Numbered from the stretch's first letter, positions 17,881-28,277 are shown. The stretch is DNA of 64,000 bases from Lachnospiraceae bacterium (GCA_910575075.1 CAJTCY010000021.1:1-64000); one strand, 5' to 3'. The notes: generated by a model from the sequence alone, not told the origin. Program-made: numbers and translations.

Positions 17881-18604
17881 TGATGAGACGGTGGTATGCA
17901 GGCAGATTTCAGACCAGATCCGGCGGGTCTACCCCTCCTTTTATGTACAGGAATTTTATAGTGGGGAGGAACTGCTGAAAGATGCTGCACAGTTTCAGAT
18001 AATTTTTCTTGATATACGTCTGGGAGGAATGAATGGAATTGAGACGGCAAGACAGATAAGGAAGGAGAGTTCTAAGACGGTGCTGGTGTTTCTCACTGCT
18101 GTAGAAGAATATGTGTTTCAGGCCTTTGACGTGGAAGCACTTCATTATCTCTTGAAACCTCTCAAAAAAGAGAAGTTTTTTCAGGTTATGGAACTGGCGG
18201 TAAAAAAGGCAGAAGAAGGGCTGGCAGACAAGAAAAAGCAGAGAAGCATTATAATTAAAGCGGGGGCAGTGACCCGTAAAATAGAGATAGATGAGATTAT
18301 TTATGCAGAGATTCAGAACCGGAAAGTAACTGTGCACACTGCGGAAGGGAAGCTGGAGTATTATGGGAAGCTTTCGGAGCTTCTCAAGGAACTGGGAGAG
18401 AATTTTATCTGTCCTCACAGAAGCTATCTGGTAAATTTTGCCTATGTGTCCAGCTATTGCGCCACAAGTATTACTCTGGATAACGGGGCGGAGGTTTTTC
18501 TGGCAAAACAGAGGTATAAAGATTTTGTAAAACAGTATCTGCAGTATTTGAAACGGCAGAAAAACCGCAGGCTGTCGGAAGGAAAGGAAAAAGAGAAATC
18601 ATGA
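17861..18604 (+). CDS. LytTR-family response regulator
   Basis: 247 residues from TTG 17861 (KIAVCDDETVVC), with GGAGGTGG eight bases upstream inside hemW. Receiver domain 1-120 with Asp about 51 (IIFLDIRLGG) and LKPLKKEKF. The LytTR DNA-binding domain is at about 140-238, with EIDEIIYAEIQNRKVTVHT and CPHRSYLVNFAYV. It is of AgrA/VirR type, which bind direct repeats upstream of targets. Its stop overlaps the kinase start (ATGA). The neighbouring secreted-glycosidase genes are plausible targets, but no convincing LytTR repeat was recognised before them. Confidence 0.9.
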   Translation: MKIAVCDDETVVCRQISDQIRRVYPSFYVQEFYSGEELLKDAAQFQIIFLDIRLGGMNGIETARQIRKESSKTVLVFLTAVEEYVFQAFDVEALHYLLKPLKKEKFFQVMELAVKKAEEGLADKKKQRSIIIKAGAVTRKIEIDEIIYAEIQNRKVTVHTAEGKLEYYGKLSELLKELGENFICPHRSYLVNFAYVSSYCATSITLDNGAEVFLAKQRYKDFVKQYLQYLKRQKNRRLSEGKEKEKS

Positions 18605-20046
18605 CAGCGTCCACAGCAGATATGATTTATGAGATGATTAGGTCCACAGATATGATTTTGAATCATTGTCTGGCAGCTTTTTTTCTGGGATATCTCTGCA
18701 GCAGGCTGCTGGGAAGAAAAAACGGCAGGCATGATTCGCAGATACGATGGTATCTTCCGGCGGCAGTTTATTTTGCCGTCATGTCGGGACTGTATTTTAT
18801 GCCATTCGTGTTGTCTTCCTTTCTGGCTTATCTGCTGGGGGCGGCAGCCGCTTATCTGGTGATGGCATTTGTATGCAGAGGCGATAAATTTTGGAGCCTG
18901 TTTCTTGCCGTTACTTTCTTTTCCCTTCGCTGGCAGGGAATGTCTGTCACCAGCAGTGTTTCCATTGAATTATTTGATTTTGCGGCGAAGTTTCTGAACT
19001 GGCTGACAGAGGGCAGATTTGCGCTGGCCTGGCAGTGGAATATGGTGCATATCGGTGCCAACAGTTTGCTGAATGTGTTTCTGGATGCCCTGATATTAAC
19101 CTTGTTTGCAAAATGGCTTTCTGCAAAATTTTTAAGTTTTGACAGAAAACTTTGCGGAAAGGAGAAGTTGTTTTTGATTACGCCAGGCGTGTCTGGTTCG
19201 GTCGGTTACTTTGTAATTCACTGGATCATTGAAAAGTATGATCTGGCAGACGATAAAGGGATCTTCCGGGAATACCCGTATTTCAGCGGCATCGTGACCT
19301 GCATGAACCTTTTGCTAATGCTGTCTACGCTGGTAGTTTTAAGTCTTTTTACAGAGTTGGAGAAGAAGAGAGAGGAAGAGAAAACGCAGGCAGTGCAGCA
19401 GAGCCAGATTCAGGAACTGCGGGGCCACGTGCAGCAGATGGAGCAGGTGTACAGCAGTATTCAGGGAATGAAGCATGATGTGAAAAACCACATCGCAGTG
19501 ATGGAAGAGTTGATCGCCCAGAAACGCTTTCAGGAGGCGAAGGCGTATTTAGAACCTATGAGCCGTGCGGTGGAAATACTGGATTATGTTTATAAAACTG
19601 GAAATCCTGTGACAGATGTGATTATACAGGAGAAATATAAACGTGCCGATGCGGAAAATCTTATATTTCATTCGGAGTTTCAATTTCCCATGCAGAGCAA
19701 TATTGATGTGTTTGATATCAGTGTGATACTGAACAATGCCCTGGAAAATGCCCTGGAAGCAGCGTCAAAGGCAGAACAGGGCTGCATACTGGTGTCTTCT
19801 GAATGGCAGAAACAGACATTCTTGATGGAAGTAGTGAATTCTTTTGACGGAGAACTGGAATTTGACAAGGAGAGCGGACTTTTGCTTACCACCAAACCAG
19901 AGCGCGCGAATCATGGCATGGGTTTGAAGAATATCCAGCGGGTTGCTGAGAAGTATTGCGGCACGCTGGATATCGAGGTGAGGGAGAAAGAATTTGTTCT
20001 GACGGTGCTGTTGTCTGCTGCCTGTGATTTGCAGCCGAAATCTTAA
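18601..20046 (+). CDS. GHKL-domain (AgrC-like) sensor histidine kinase
   Basis: 481 residues. Five to six hydrophobic helices occupy about 20-260, followed by a coiled-coil helix (KKREEEKTQAVQQSQ) and a dimerisation motif with His about 292 (GMKHDVKNHIAVMEE). A GHKL ATPase domain (about 370-475) has VILNNALENALEAAS and NHGMGLKNI. It starts four bases before the end of the regulator gene. AgrC-like kinases often sense peptides; no peptide gene or AgrB-like protease is seen nearby. Confidence 0.88.
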   Translation: MTASTADMIYEMIRSTDMILNHCLAAFFLGYLCSRLLGRKNGRHDSQIRWYLPAAVYFAVMSGLYFMPFVLSSFLAYLLGAAAAYLVMAFVCRGDKFWSLFLAVTFFSLRWQGMSVTSSVSIELFDFAAKFLNWLTEGRFALAWQWNMVHIGANSLLNVFLDALILTLFAKWLSAKFLSFDRKLCGKEKLFLITPGVSGSVGYFVIHWIIEKYDLADDKGIFREYPYFSGIVTCMNLLLMLSTLVVLSLFTELEKKREEEKTQAVQQSQIQELRGHVQQMEQVYSSIQGMKHDVKNHIAVMEELIAQKRFQEAKAYLEPMSRAVEILDYVYKTGNPVTDVIIQEKYKRADAENLIFHSEFQFPMQSNIDVFDISVILNNALENALEAASKAEQGCILVSSEWQKQTFLMEVVNSFDGELEFDKESGLLLTTKPERANHGMGLKNIQRVAEKYCGTLDIEVREKEFVLTVLLSAACDLQPKS

Positions 20047-20367
20047 AAAAATACACCTTATATTAAAATATTATACAAATTTTGGAGAATAATTGACGAA
20101 TCATAAAAAAACTAACTAAGAGAAGAATTTATTATATTGATTTTTTATCGTAAAATGAGATAATAGAACTACAGTAGCGGCGTATGCTTTTGTGCAGATG
20201 GTATAAAAATATGATCTGTAGTTTGTCAGGGGAAAGGAGAGAGGATATTACCTGAGTAAGAGGCCAGGGCTGTCAGAAAGAGCGGAATTTTGTACGGTAT
20301 GGCCTCAGAAAAAGGAAGCTTACACTGTAATAAAGGTGTATAACACCAAAGAAAGGGATGCAAGCAT
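20047..20367 (+). promoter_or_regulatory. Regulatory gap before the glycosidase operon, with a possible promoter
   Basis: About 320 AT-rich bases without a gene. A possible promoter is TTGATT (20137-20142), 16-bp spacer, GATAAT (20159-20164), leaving a leader of about 200 bases. No T-box, CRE site or clear terminator was recognised. The start codon at 20368 follows AAAGAAAGGGATGC. Confidence 0.35.
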
Positions 20368-22707
20368 ATGAAGAAGAAAATTCTGTCTGGTATATTGGCG
20401 TTTTCAATGATATTAGGGATCGCTGCGCCAATGCCTGAGACAGTATCTGCAGCCAATGCAGAACCAAAAGAAATTGTACTTGAGAAAAGTACGCAGGGTA
20501 ATCCAATTGCAGGTTTTAATGAGAAGGGAGAAATCACTTATGCAGGTGACCCGGCCATTCTTGTAGATGGAGATACCGTATACCTCTATGTGGGCCACGA
20601 TGACACCAGCAGCGGGGGCGGATATACGATGCCCAATTACCTCTGCTATTCCACGCAGGATCTGAAAGAGTGGAAATATGAAGGCGTAACCATGGAGATG
20701 ACAGATGTAACCTGGGCTGATAATGTATCCGCCTGGGCAAGCCAGGTAATCAAATATCAGGATATGTATTATCTTTTGTACTGCGCAGAGAAGTCGGGCG
20801 GTAAAGGAAAGGCGACCGGCGCAGCAGTATCCAACAGTCCGACGGGGCCGTTCAAGGATGTGGGAATTCTGATTAATCCGGAAGATACAGATGCTTCCAA
20901 ATATACCAGCGTTTCCGGAAAAACAAGAAGAGGAAGTTTTGGCTGGGAAGACATTGACCCGACGGCATGGGTTGATACAGATGCAGAAGGCAAGGATCAT
21001 GTCTATATGGCATGGGGCAATACCAATTGCTGGATGTGTGAGCTGGAGATTGACGGAGATTCTGTAAAGGTGAAGGATCAGAACGGCGACGGCAGCATTA
21101 AGCAGGAAGATGATATCTGGTGGCAGGATGCAGGAGGTATAGAACTGATTGCGTCTGATACTACGAATAAAAATGATATGGTGGACTTTACAGAGGCGCC
21201 TTATCTGTACCGCAGACAGGACGAAAATGGCAATTATTACGGACCATATTATCTGTTTTACGCGATGCACTGGCGGGAAGAAATGGGGTATTCCACCATT
21301 GACAAACTGGGACCGCCGGAAGATCCTGAGCAGCCATACCATGTCTGGACTTATGGCGGGAAGGTGATGGAGCCGACAGGCACTTCCAATACTAATCATC
21401 CGGCAGTTTTTGATTTCCAGGGACATACATATTTTATATATCATAATGGTTCTCTTCCGGGAGGAAGCGGATACCGCAGGGTAATCTGCATCGAGGAATT
21501 GAAATTTGATGAGGACGGCAAGGTGCAGTATGTTCAGGAGACTTCCACAGGATTGACGGGAGTGACGAGCCTGATATACGACAGCAGCAATAAACCGCTG
21601 GCGCATGATGCGTTTAACAATTCTATCAACAGTGCGCAGTATCCTTATAAGAACGTATCGGTGAAACCGAATAGTTCTGCTGCGAAGGCAGATATGCTTT
21701 GGGAGATTGAAGAGGGTAAGGCGGATAAGAGCAAAGCTTCTTATGTAACAATTGAATCTTATAATAAGCCGGGCATGTATCTGACAGTAGACCAGTCCCG
21801 CAATGTGGTGCTGGCGCATGACCACAATGATGATAAGCAGTGTACCGCACAGGGAATTACCAAAGATTCCAAGAACATGACATTCCGCACACTGGCAGGA
21901 TTTGCAGGCGGCGGAGTTACGTTTGAGAGCGTGGCATTTCCAGGCTATTATCTGGTTTCCAAGGACGGCAAACTGTCAGTAAGCAAGGAACCGGACGCTC
22001 AGTCATGTACGTTTGGAGTATCTCCCGACGCCAAGGAGACAAAGGTAACTGCGCAGAAGACGAGAAGAACCTATATGGCAGGCGATAAAGTCAGCGACAG
22101 TGATATCCGTATCAAGATTGAATATGAGAATGGAACTTCTTATACCAGAGCATGGGATTATACAACGAATGCAGCTTCCATCAATACGGATACACCGGGC
22201 ACCAAAGAGCTGGTGGTAACTCATGAGCTGAACGGCCAAAAGATGGAATCGAAGATCAATATCGATATTCTGCCCAAACAAACACCTGCTCAGAACGATA
22301 TTGACCCGGAGGGTGATCTTCCGAAAGTAAACAGTACCCATACGATTAAGAAGCTGAAATATAAGATTACCAAGACGGATGAGTACAATACGGACGGAAG
22401 CAACGGTACAGTTACCCTCATGGGATATGATGGCAATAAAATGACGAAGCTGGTGGTTCCGGATACAGTAACAATTGAAGGCTATACGTTTAAAGTTAAT
22501 GTGATTGGAGCTAAGGCATTTAATAAGAAATCCAAACTGAAGACCATTACCATTGGCGATAATGTGACCAGCATTGGCAAGAATGCCATTACCGGAATCA
22601 ATAAGAAAGCTACCATTAAGGTGTCTTCTGACAGATATAAGAAAGTGAAAAAGATGCTGAACAAAAAGGCCGGCTTTAAAAAGCCAATGAAGATCAAGCA
22701 GATTTAA
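20368..22707 (+). CDS. Secreted GH43-type arabinosidase with arabinose-binding and BspA-type repeat domains
   Basis: 779 residues. Signal peptide (1-29, ending TVSAAN). GH43 five-bladed propeller about 45-410, with likely catalytic base in AGDPAILVDG, the pKa-modulating Asp in IDPTAWVD, and the acid Glu in FTEAPYLYRR. Then an AbfB/CBM42-like module (about 455-550, YVTIESYNKPGMYLTV), a bacterial Ig-like module (about 560-635, RTYMAGDKVSD), and a short LRR_5/BspA-like tail with FNKKSKLKTITIGDNV. It probably removes arabinofuranosyl groups outside the cell. No LPXTG or other covalent anchor is visible; the C-terminus is very lysine-rich. It is the first gene of a three-gene secreted cluster. Confidence 0.82.
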   Translation: MKKKILSGILAFSMILGIAAPMPETVSAANAEPKEIVLEKSTQGNPIAGFNEKGEITYAGDPAILVDGDTVYLYVGHDDTSSGGGYTMPNYLCYSTQDLKEWKYEGVTMEMTDVTWADNVSAWASQVIKYQDMYYLLYCAEKSGGKGKATGAAVSNSPTGPFKDVGILINPEDTDASKYTSVSGKTRRGSFGWEDIDPTAWVDTDAEGKDHVYMAWGNTNCWMCELEIDGDSVKVKDQNGDGSIKQEDDIWWQDAGGIELIASDTTNKNDMVDFTEAPYLYRRQDENGNYYGPYYLFYAMHWREEMGYSTIDKLGPPEDPEQPYHVWTYGGKVMEPTGTSNTNHPAVFDFQGHTYFIYHNGSLPGGSGYRRVICIEELKFDEDGKVQYVQETSTGLTGVTSLIYDSSNKPLAHDAFNNSINSAQYPYKNVSVKPNSSAAKADMLWEIEEGKADKSKASYVTIESYNKPGMYLTVDQSRNVVLAHDHNDDKQCTAQGITKDSKNMTFRTLAGFAGGGVTFESVAFPGYYLVSKDGKLSVSKEPDAQSCTFGVSPDAKETKVTAQKTRRTYMAGDKVSDSDIRIKIEYENGTSYTRAWDYTTNAASINTDTPGTKELVVTHELNGQKMESKINIDILPKQTPAQNDIDPEGDLPKVNSTHTIKKLKYKITKTDEYNTDGSNGTVTLMGYDGNKMTKLVVPDTVTIEGYTFKVNVIGAKAFNKKSKLKTITIGDNVTSIGKNAITGINKKATIKVSSDRYKKVKKMLNKKAGFKKPMKIKQI

Positions 22708-22773
22708 TGATTGATACAGTTGCCTGATAAAACAGGCAGGAATAAAATTTCTACATGGAAGGGAGAAATTAAC

Positions 22774-25713
22774 ATGAGATTTAAAAAGATAGTAAGCGGA
22801 CTGCTTGCTTGTGCGATGGTAGTTACCTCTGTATTTGCCGGAAATGTGACTACGGCAAAAGCAGAAGGAGAAAGTGCAGCAGCACCAGTACCGGTTTCAA
22901 CTTATGACTTCAATGTATCAGGAGATAACGGAAGCGTGTCCTTGGGAGATGGCGTAGAGTTAAAATCAAGCCCAAATAATGCGGCAGGATCACCAGAGTT
23001 AAATGATTACACTGAAAATCCCAAATTTGTGGAAGGTAGAAGCGGAAAAGCCGGTGATTATGCAGTTGACACAGAAGGAAAACATGGAATTATTCTGCCG
23101 GATAAGCGGCTGGGCGAGAACTACACAGTTTCTTTCTGGGTAAAACCTACGGATCTTTCAAAAGGAAAGTGGGCAACTTCCGTGTTATTTGTGGGAAGAT
23201 CTGAGGCTACTGCAGCAGCGCAGTGGGTATCCATATGTACTTCAGATAATAAAGGAGCTTTAACCTGCTGGAGTCTTGGCAATGATCAAACTGGAAGAGG
23301 AATAAGCATAGAGCAGGACAAATGGCAGATGCTTACGATTGTTCAGTCAGGTACAAACGCAAAGTTTTATCTTAATGGAGAGAAGAAAGTCGAGCAGAAC
23401 AATTACCATAAAGGAATGACAGAAGATAATCAGTACATTGCACTCGGAACCAACCATTGGGATGGAAACTTCTATGGCTGCTATGACGACGTCAATGTTT
23501 ACAATCAGGCTCTGACAGATGAACAGGTATATAAATTGTTTGATCCCAGAACAGATGCAGAGATTTTTGAGGCGTCAGAACTTACCGTGTCTGAGGAATT
23601 TAAGATGATAAAGGGAGGAAGCGTTGAGACGATCGACGTTAAGCTTCCCAGCGGCATTGCAAAAGATAAGATGGAAGTAAGCTTTGAATCAGAGGATCCG
23701 ACAGTTGCAGAGGTTGATGCTGAAGGTAAGGTTACGGCAAAAGAAATAGGAAATACGAAGATTACAACGACAGTCAAATTGAAAGACAGCGCGGTAGCTC
23801 CCAAGACGGCAGAGACTACGGTGACTGTTACTGCCGGAAACGGAAAAACACTTGCGGTAGATTACGATTTTGCAAATTCAGAAGGCAAGGTTCTGAAAGA
23901 TAAGTCTGGTAACGGCCATGACGGAAAAGTAGATGGCAATGTTACATTTGCTGAGGGAGGCATGACTCTTAAAGATGATGGTTATGCAGCCTTTCCAACC
24001 AGTATTATGGACGACTTAGACAACAAGGAACAGTTCACGATTGAAGTCGAATTTTCAAAGAGCTCCAGCGCTAACAATGCATGGTTATTCTGTTTTGGTT
24101 CTAAACCACAAGGTACAGGAACAAATTATATGTTCCTTTCTCCGAACTTTGGCGGAAATACTTTGAGAGCAGGAATTAAGAATTCAAGTGTTGAGAAATT
24201 ATTCGGAACTTCCATTCAGACAGAGGTTAACAAGTCTTATACCGTAAACATGGTATTTGATCAGGGTAAGATCAAGCTCTACTGGAATGGTATTCTGATT
24301 CAGGGAGATGACGGAGATGTCCTGAATTCTGGCTATAGCATTATGAATGATGTTGTTACACCGGGATGTGAAGATGATATGTTAGGATTTATCGGAAAAT
24401 CCTGCTGGTCTGCCGACAAGAATTTTGAAGGTACGATTTCTAAATTTAAGATTTATAACAAAGCCATGACAGACCAGGAGATTCAGGTTGCTTTTTCAGA
24501 GACATTCAGCAAGATTTTCCAGGCAGATTTGGAGTCTAAAATTCTTGGAAATAATGCCTCCGAGAATGAAATAAGATACAATCTGTCTCTGCCGTCAACC
24601 TATGAAGAGACTCCGATTACATGGACTTCCAGCAATGAAGATGTCATTTCTAAGAGAGGTGTTGTAAAGAATCCAGCAGCAGCCACAGACGTGAAATTGA
24701 CAGCGGTTGTTAAATCTGGATATCTGGAGGGAAGAGCAGAGTTTGATCTGAAGGTTCTTCCGGCAGATAAAACAAAATTGACACAGGCAGTAGAAAAGGC
24801 TAAGACAGAAAAAGAAAATCCCTATCGTTCAGAGGCTTCAAAAGCAGAACTTCAGAAATTGATAGACCGGGCGGATAAGGCGACCAGCCAGACAGAAATT
24901 GATAATTTAGTAAAAATGATTGAAAAAGCTGCTGCTAAGACAGATTACAGTGATCTGTATAAAGATCCGTTTACAGAGATTCAGGGAGAGAAACTGGTAA
25001 AAGCAAGCTTAGATCTGGTTCCCAATGCATCTGCAAGCGTACTGAATGATTACAATGCAGCGATCCCAAGTACAGTAAAGGATGCTGTTGCCGTTTCTTA
25101 CAGAACGGAAAACCCCGCGATTGCCACTGTGGATGCGGCAGGTAATGTTACAGGAAAAGGTGTAGGCTATGCACTGATCGTTACAACGGTTACTGCAAAA
25201 TATGATTCCTTTGCCTTGGAATACTATACACAGGTTAAGGTTGACCTGAACCTGAGCGGTGTGCAGGTAAGTGCGAAAGATACTACCTTGTCAAAAGGCA
25301 AGACTACCAATATCATTGTTCCTGCAAATATAAACGGCATAGCGACCAGTGCGACATATCGTGCAAAAGGCGCGGTAGCCGTGGATAAAAACGGTAAAGT
25401 GACTGCAAAGCAGGGCGGAACAGGTACTGTGACAGTGAAAGTAAGCGCTGGCGGAAAGAGCATCACCAAAAAAGTGACGATCAATGTCGCAGATATTACA
25501 GGTCCGACAAGTGTTAAAATTAAGAAATCTGTCAAATTGAAAGTAGTTGGAGTTAAGGGCAAGGTAAAATGGTCCTTAGATAAGAAAGGTAAGAAACTGG
25601 CAACTCTTAAGAATGGTAAGCTGACTGCTAAGAAGAAAGCAGGCAAGGTGAAAGTAACTGCCAAAGTTGGCAAAATTACTATGACAAAGACAGTTACCAT
25701 TAAGAAGAAATAG
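22774..25713 (+). CDS. Secreted LamG / Ig-like (Big_2) carbohydrate-binding protein
   Basis: 979 residues from ATG 22774, after GGAAGGGAG. Signal peptide ends at TTAKAE. LamG/concanavalin-like domain about 35-240 (GLKHGI-type strands, YTVSFWVKP, NHWDGNFYGCYDDV), Big_2-like domain about 275-350, a second LamG domain about 355-570, an atypical Ig-like domain about 590-665 (TWTSSNEDV), a helical FIVAR-like segment about 670-735, and two or three Big_2-like repeats at the end (TVDAAGNVTGKG, AVDKNGKVTAKQGG). No catalytic domain was recognised, so it is probably a binding partner for the flanking GH43 enzymes. The tail is exceptionally lysine-rich. Confidence 0.75.
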   Translation: MRFKKIVSGLLACAMVVTSVFAGNVTTAKAEGESAAAPVPVSTYDFNVSGDNGSVSLGDGVELKSSPNNAAGSPELNDYTENPKFVEGRSGKAGDYAVDTEGKHGIILPDKRLGENYTVSFWVKPTDLSKGKWATSVLFVGRSEATAAAQWVSICTSDNKGALTCWSLGNDQTGRGISIEQDKWQMLTIVQSGTNAKFYLNGEKKVEQNNYHKGMTEDNQYIALGTNHWDGNFYGCYDDVNVYNQALTDEQVYKLFDPRTDAEIFEASELTVSEEFKMIKGGSVETIDVKLPSGIAKDKMEVSFESEDPTVAEVDAEGKVTAKEIGNTKITTTVKLKDSAVAPKTAETTVTVTAGNGKTLAVDYDFANSEGKVLKDKSGNGHDGKVDGNVTFAEGGMTLKDDGYAAFPTSIMDDLDNKEQFTIEVEFSKSSSANNAWLFCFGSKPQGTGTNYMFLSPNFGGNTLRAGIKNSSVEKLFGTSIQTEVNKSYTVNMVFDQGKIKLYWNGILIQGDDGDVLNSGYSIMNDVVTPGCEDDMLGFIGKSCWSADKNFEGTISKFKIYNKAMTDQEIQVAFSETFSKIFQADLESKILGNNASENEIRYNLSLPSTYEETPITWTSSNEDVISKRGVVKNPAAATDVKLTAVVKSGYLEGRAEFDLKVLPADKTKLTQAVEKAKTEKENPYRSEASKAELQKLIDRADKATSQTEIDNLVKMIEKAAAKTDYSDLYKDPFTEIQGEKLVKASLDLVPNASASVLNDYNAAIPSTVKDAVAVSYRTENPAIATVDAAGNVTGKGVGYALIVTTVTAKYDSFALEYYTQVKVDLNLSGVQVSAKDTTLSKGKTTNIIVPANINGIATSATYRAKGAVAVDKNGKVTAKQGGTGTVTVKVSAGGKSITKKVTINVADITGPTSVKIKKSVKLKVVGVKGKVKWSLDKKGKKLATLKNGKLTAKKKAGKVKVTAKVGKITMTKTVTIKKK

Positions 25714-25739
25714 TAGTTGACAGACAGGAGGAAGTCAAT

Positions 25740-28259
25740 ATGAAACGTAGAATCGTGAATGTATTACTTGCTGTTTGTCTTACTGCAGGAATGGCGGTTG
25801 GTTCTGTGCCGGCCGCCAGCCTGAGCGTACAGGCGGCAGGGGATAATTCAGCGGCAGTGGAGGAGGGGCTGACGATTCGTGAGTCTGAGATCAATCAATT
25901 ACTCACGAAGGATTTGAAGCTTCCCACGACGGTGGATGGATTAGAAGGAGCGACCGTTGCGTACAGTGTGCCAGCCAATAATTATGCTTCCATTGAAGGA
26001 GATACATTGAAGGTGACAAGGCCTGCTGCTGGAGAAGATGATTATAAATTTACTCTGACGGCGACTGTGACGGTAGGCGGGGAGCAGGTTAAGAAAGAAT
26101 TTCCAATGACCATCCGTGCAGGACTGACAGAAGATTCTTATGCAGGTTATGTATATGTTTGTTTTTCAGTGCCGAAGGGAAAAGATTATGATGTGCAGCA
26201 GATTCATTTCTTCTTAAGTGAAGACGGTATGAACTGGACAGCGCTCAACGGCTGTAATCCTATTTTTGAAACAGGGACAGATTACAGTGAGAATATTCAA
26301 AGATGCGGTTCGGAAAGCGTCAATTATGAAGTGGCAGAAGGAACGAACATCGAAGCGACAACCGTCGGTGACGCATCCGTGTTATTCCCCTTTGAGGGAA
26401 GGGACCAGGGCGTCCGCGACCCGTATCTGATTCGCGGCTGCAGGGCAGATGGAAGCGATTCCAATAAAGTATGGCTTCTTGCTACAGACCTGAATACGCA
26501 TTCAGATCAATATGGCGGCAAGAAAGCCAGCAATACATGTGGAAACTGGGGCCTGACTTCTACGGTCGGAGTTGGAAGCCAGAAACTTTTCGTATGGGAG
26601 ACAGAAGACTGGGTAAATTGGGAGAGACGTTATATTGATGTCGGCGCAGAAGTTAATTCCGCAATGGCATGGGCGCCAGAAGCAATTTATAACCCAGAGA
26701 AGGATAATTATCTGGTATACTGGTCTGCGCGTGTAGATGAAGACGGAGCTTCCAGGGACCGTCTGTACTGCAATGAGACCAAAGATTTTAAGGAGTTTGG
26801 GCCGACGAAATTGTATGAGGCAGAGCCCTATTTTGAGAACTATAAACCCAACGGCGTAGCCAACAACAGCGGTTATGGAAATATTGATACCTCACAGCTC
26901 TGGGTAGCAGGGAAGGATGCACAAGGAAAGGAAACTCCTTATGGAAAACTGTATCGCGTGGTAAAGGATGAAACCAATAACCACATTGAACTGATGAGTG
27001 CGGACAGTGTGCTTGATCCCAAATTTGAAGGAACTGCAAACCAGGATAAATATGATGCGACCAATGCAATTGGAATTACGCCCTTTGAGTTAGAGGGAAA
27101 AACCTACAGTGCGAAAGCTGATTTGTCTGATATTCCTGGCGACAGCAATTTAATCAAGCGGGCTGAAATTGTGCACAATTGGTTTATTGATCAGTCAGTC
27201 GGCAACCATTTTGAGAAAATCAGCCAGAAGAACATAGAGAAATTAACAGGAGCTTATGAAGGAGCTACTATGTTTAAGTTCATCGACCGCGATGAATGGT
27301 GTGTCATGATTGATTTCTATGGAAGCATGCAGGTTCGTTATGAGCCGTATGTGACTACAGATTTGTCTGATCCGGACAGTGTTACCAAAATGCCGACTGG
27401 AACTTATGGCCGTACTGGCGGCGATATTGGAACACATGGCGGTATGATTCCAATTACGGTAAAGGAATATAATACTTTGATTGATACATACAATTCAGAT
27501 CCAAGTGTCAATAATTATCATAGAATTAATTATATTCCTGTAGATACCAGAGAATATGACGCTAAAGTTGACGCTTTGAAGGCTGCTGTTAAGAGTGATG
27601 AGTATACGGACAGCATGAAAGCACAGATGAATAAAGTGATTGCCGGTGGTCTGAAAGGGAATGAGACGATTGCAGAGGTTAAGACGGCAGCGGCACGTAT
27701 TGACAGGCTGATTGCCAATAAGCAGCAGATTAAGCTGCCGGAAATGCAGGCAGACGCTGTGTATCTGGATGAAGAAGAACTGACACTCTGTACCAAGAAT
27801 ACAGAAGGACTTAAGAATACGGCCGCACTGCAGGCAGAGGCAAGCATTGACAGCCAGACTGGCAAGATTACTTTTGCCAGCAGCAATCCGGCAGTTGCAG
27901 AGGTAAATCCTGCAACAGGCCAGGTGACAGCTAAGAAACAGGGAAAGGCTGATATTACAGCATCCTTGCCAGGCGGAGCGAAAGCCATCTGTAAGGTAAC
28001 GGTCAAAGGTGTTCCTAACAAGATCAGCCTGGCTAAGACGCCTAAGAGCCTGAAAAAGGGAAAAACCTTCCAGTTAAAAGTGAAGATTCCGAGCGGAACT
28101 GTTTGTTCTAAATTTACTTATAAGTCAAGTAAGCCCAAGATTGCATCGGTGACGAAGACGGGCGGAAAGATTACTGCTAAGAAAAAAGGAACAACCGATA
28201 TCACTGTCACAGCAGGAAACAGCAAGGCAAAATTGAAATTTAAACTGAAAGTAAAATAA
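25740..28259 (+). CDS. Secreted GH43-like glycosidase with Ig-like tail
   Basis: 839 residues. Signal peptide to about 31 (SLSVQAAG). An Ig-like N-terminal module (about 40-125) is followed by a GH43-clan propeller (about 130-570). Candidate catalytic positions are GVRDPYLIRG (base), AWAPEAIYNP and AYEGATMFKF (acid). Then a FIVAR-like helical region about 600-665 and two Big_2-like domains (FASSNPAVAEV, YKSSKPKIASV) ending in KLKFKLKVK. It starts 26 bases after the LamG gene and is followed by a strong terminator, so it closes the operon. Arabinan or arabinoxylan is the likely substrate by family; the exact activity cannot be read. Confidence 0.75.
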   Translation: MKRRIVNVLLAVCLTAGMAVGSVPAASLSVQAAGDNSAAVEEGLTIRESEINQLLTKDLKLPTTVDGLEGATVAYSVPANNYASIEGDTLKVTRPAAGEDDYKFTLTATVTVGGEQVKKEFPMTIRAGLTEDSYAGYVYVCFSVPKGKDYDVQQIHFFLSEDGMNWTALNGCNPIFETGTDYSENIQRCGSESVNYEVAEGTNIEATTVGDASVLFPFEGRDQGVRDPYLIRGCRADGSDSNKVWLLATDLNTHSDQYGGKKASNTCGNWGLTSTVGVGSQKLFVWETEDWVNWERRYIDVGAEVNSAMAWAPEAIYNPEKDNYLVYWSARVDEDGASRDRLYCNETKDFKEFGPTKLYEAEPYFENYKPNGVANNSGYGNIDTSQLWVAGKDAQGKETPYGKLYRVVKDETNNHIELMSADSVLDPKFEGTANQDKYDATNAIGITPFELEGKTYSAKADLSDIPGDSNLIKRAEIVHNWFIDQSVGNHFEKISQKNIEKLTGAYEGATMFKFIDRDEWCVMIDFYGSMQVRYEPYVTTDLSDPDSVTKMPTGTYGRTGGDIGTHGGMIPITVKEYNTLIDTYNSDPSVNNYHRINYIPVDTREYDAKVDALKAAVKSDEYTDSMKAQMNKVIAGGLKGNETIAEVKTAAARIDRLIANKQQIKLPEMQADAVYLDEEELTLCTKNTEGLKNTAALQAEASIDSQTGKITFASSNPAVAEVNPATGQVTAKKQGKADITASLPGGAKAICKVTVKGVPNKISLAKTPKSLKKGKTFQLKVKIPSGTVCSKFTYKSSKPKIASVTKTGGKITAKKKGTTDITVTAGNSKAKLKFKLKVK

Positions 28260-28277
28260 CAAGTGTAAGAAAGAATA

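Noticed and set aside
20413-21825. 470-codon open frame on the minus strand
   Set aside because: It lies wholly opposite the GH43 gene, has no ribosome site, and its composition (Ile/Arg/His/Cys-rich) is that of an antisense shadow.
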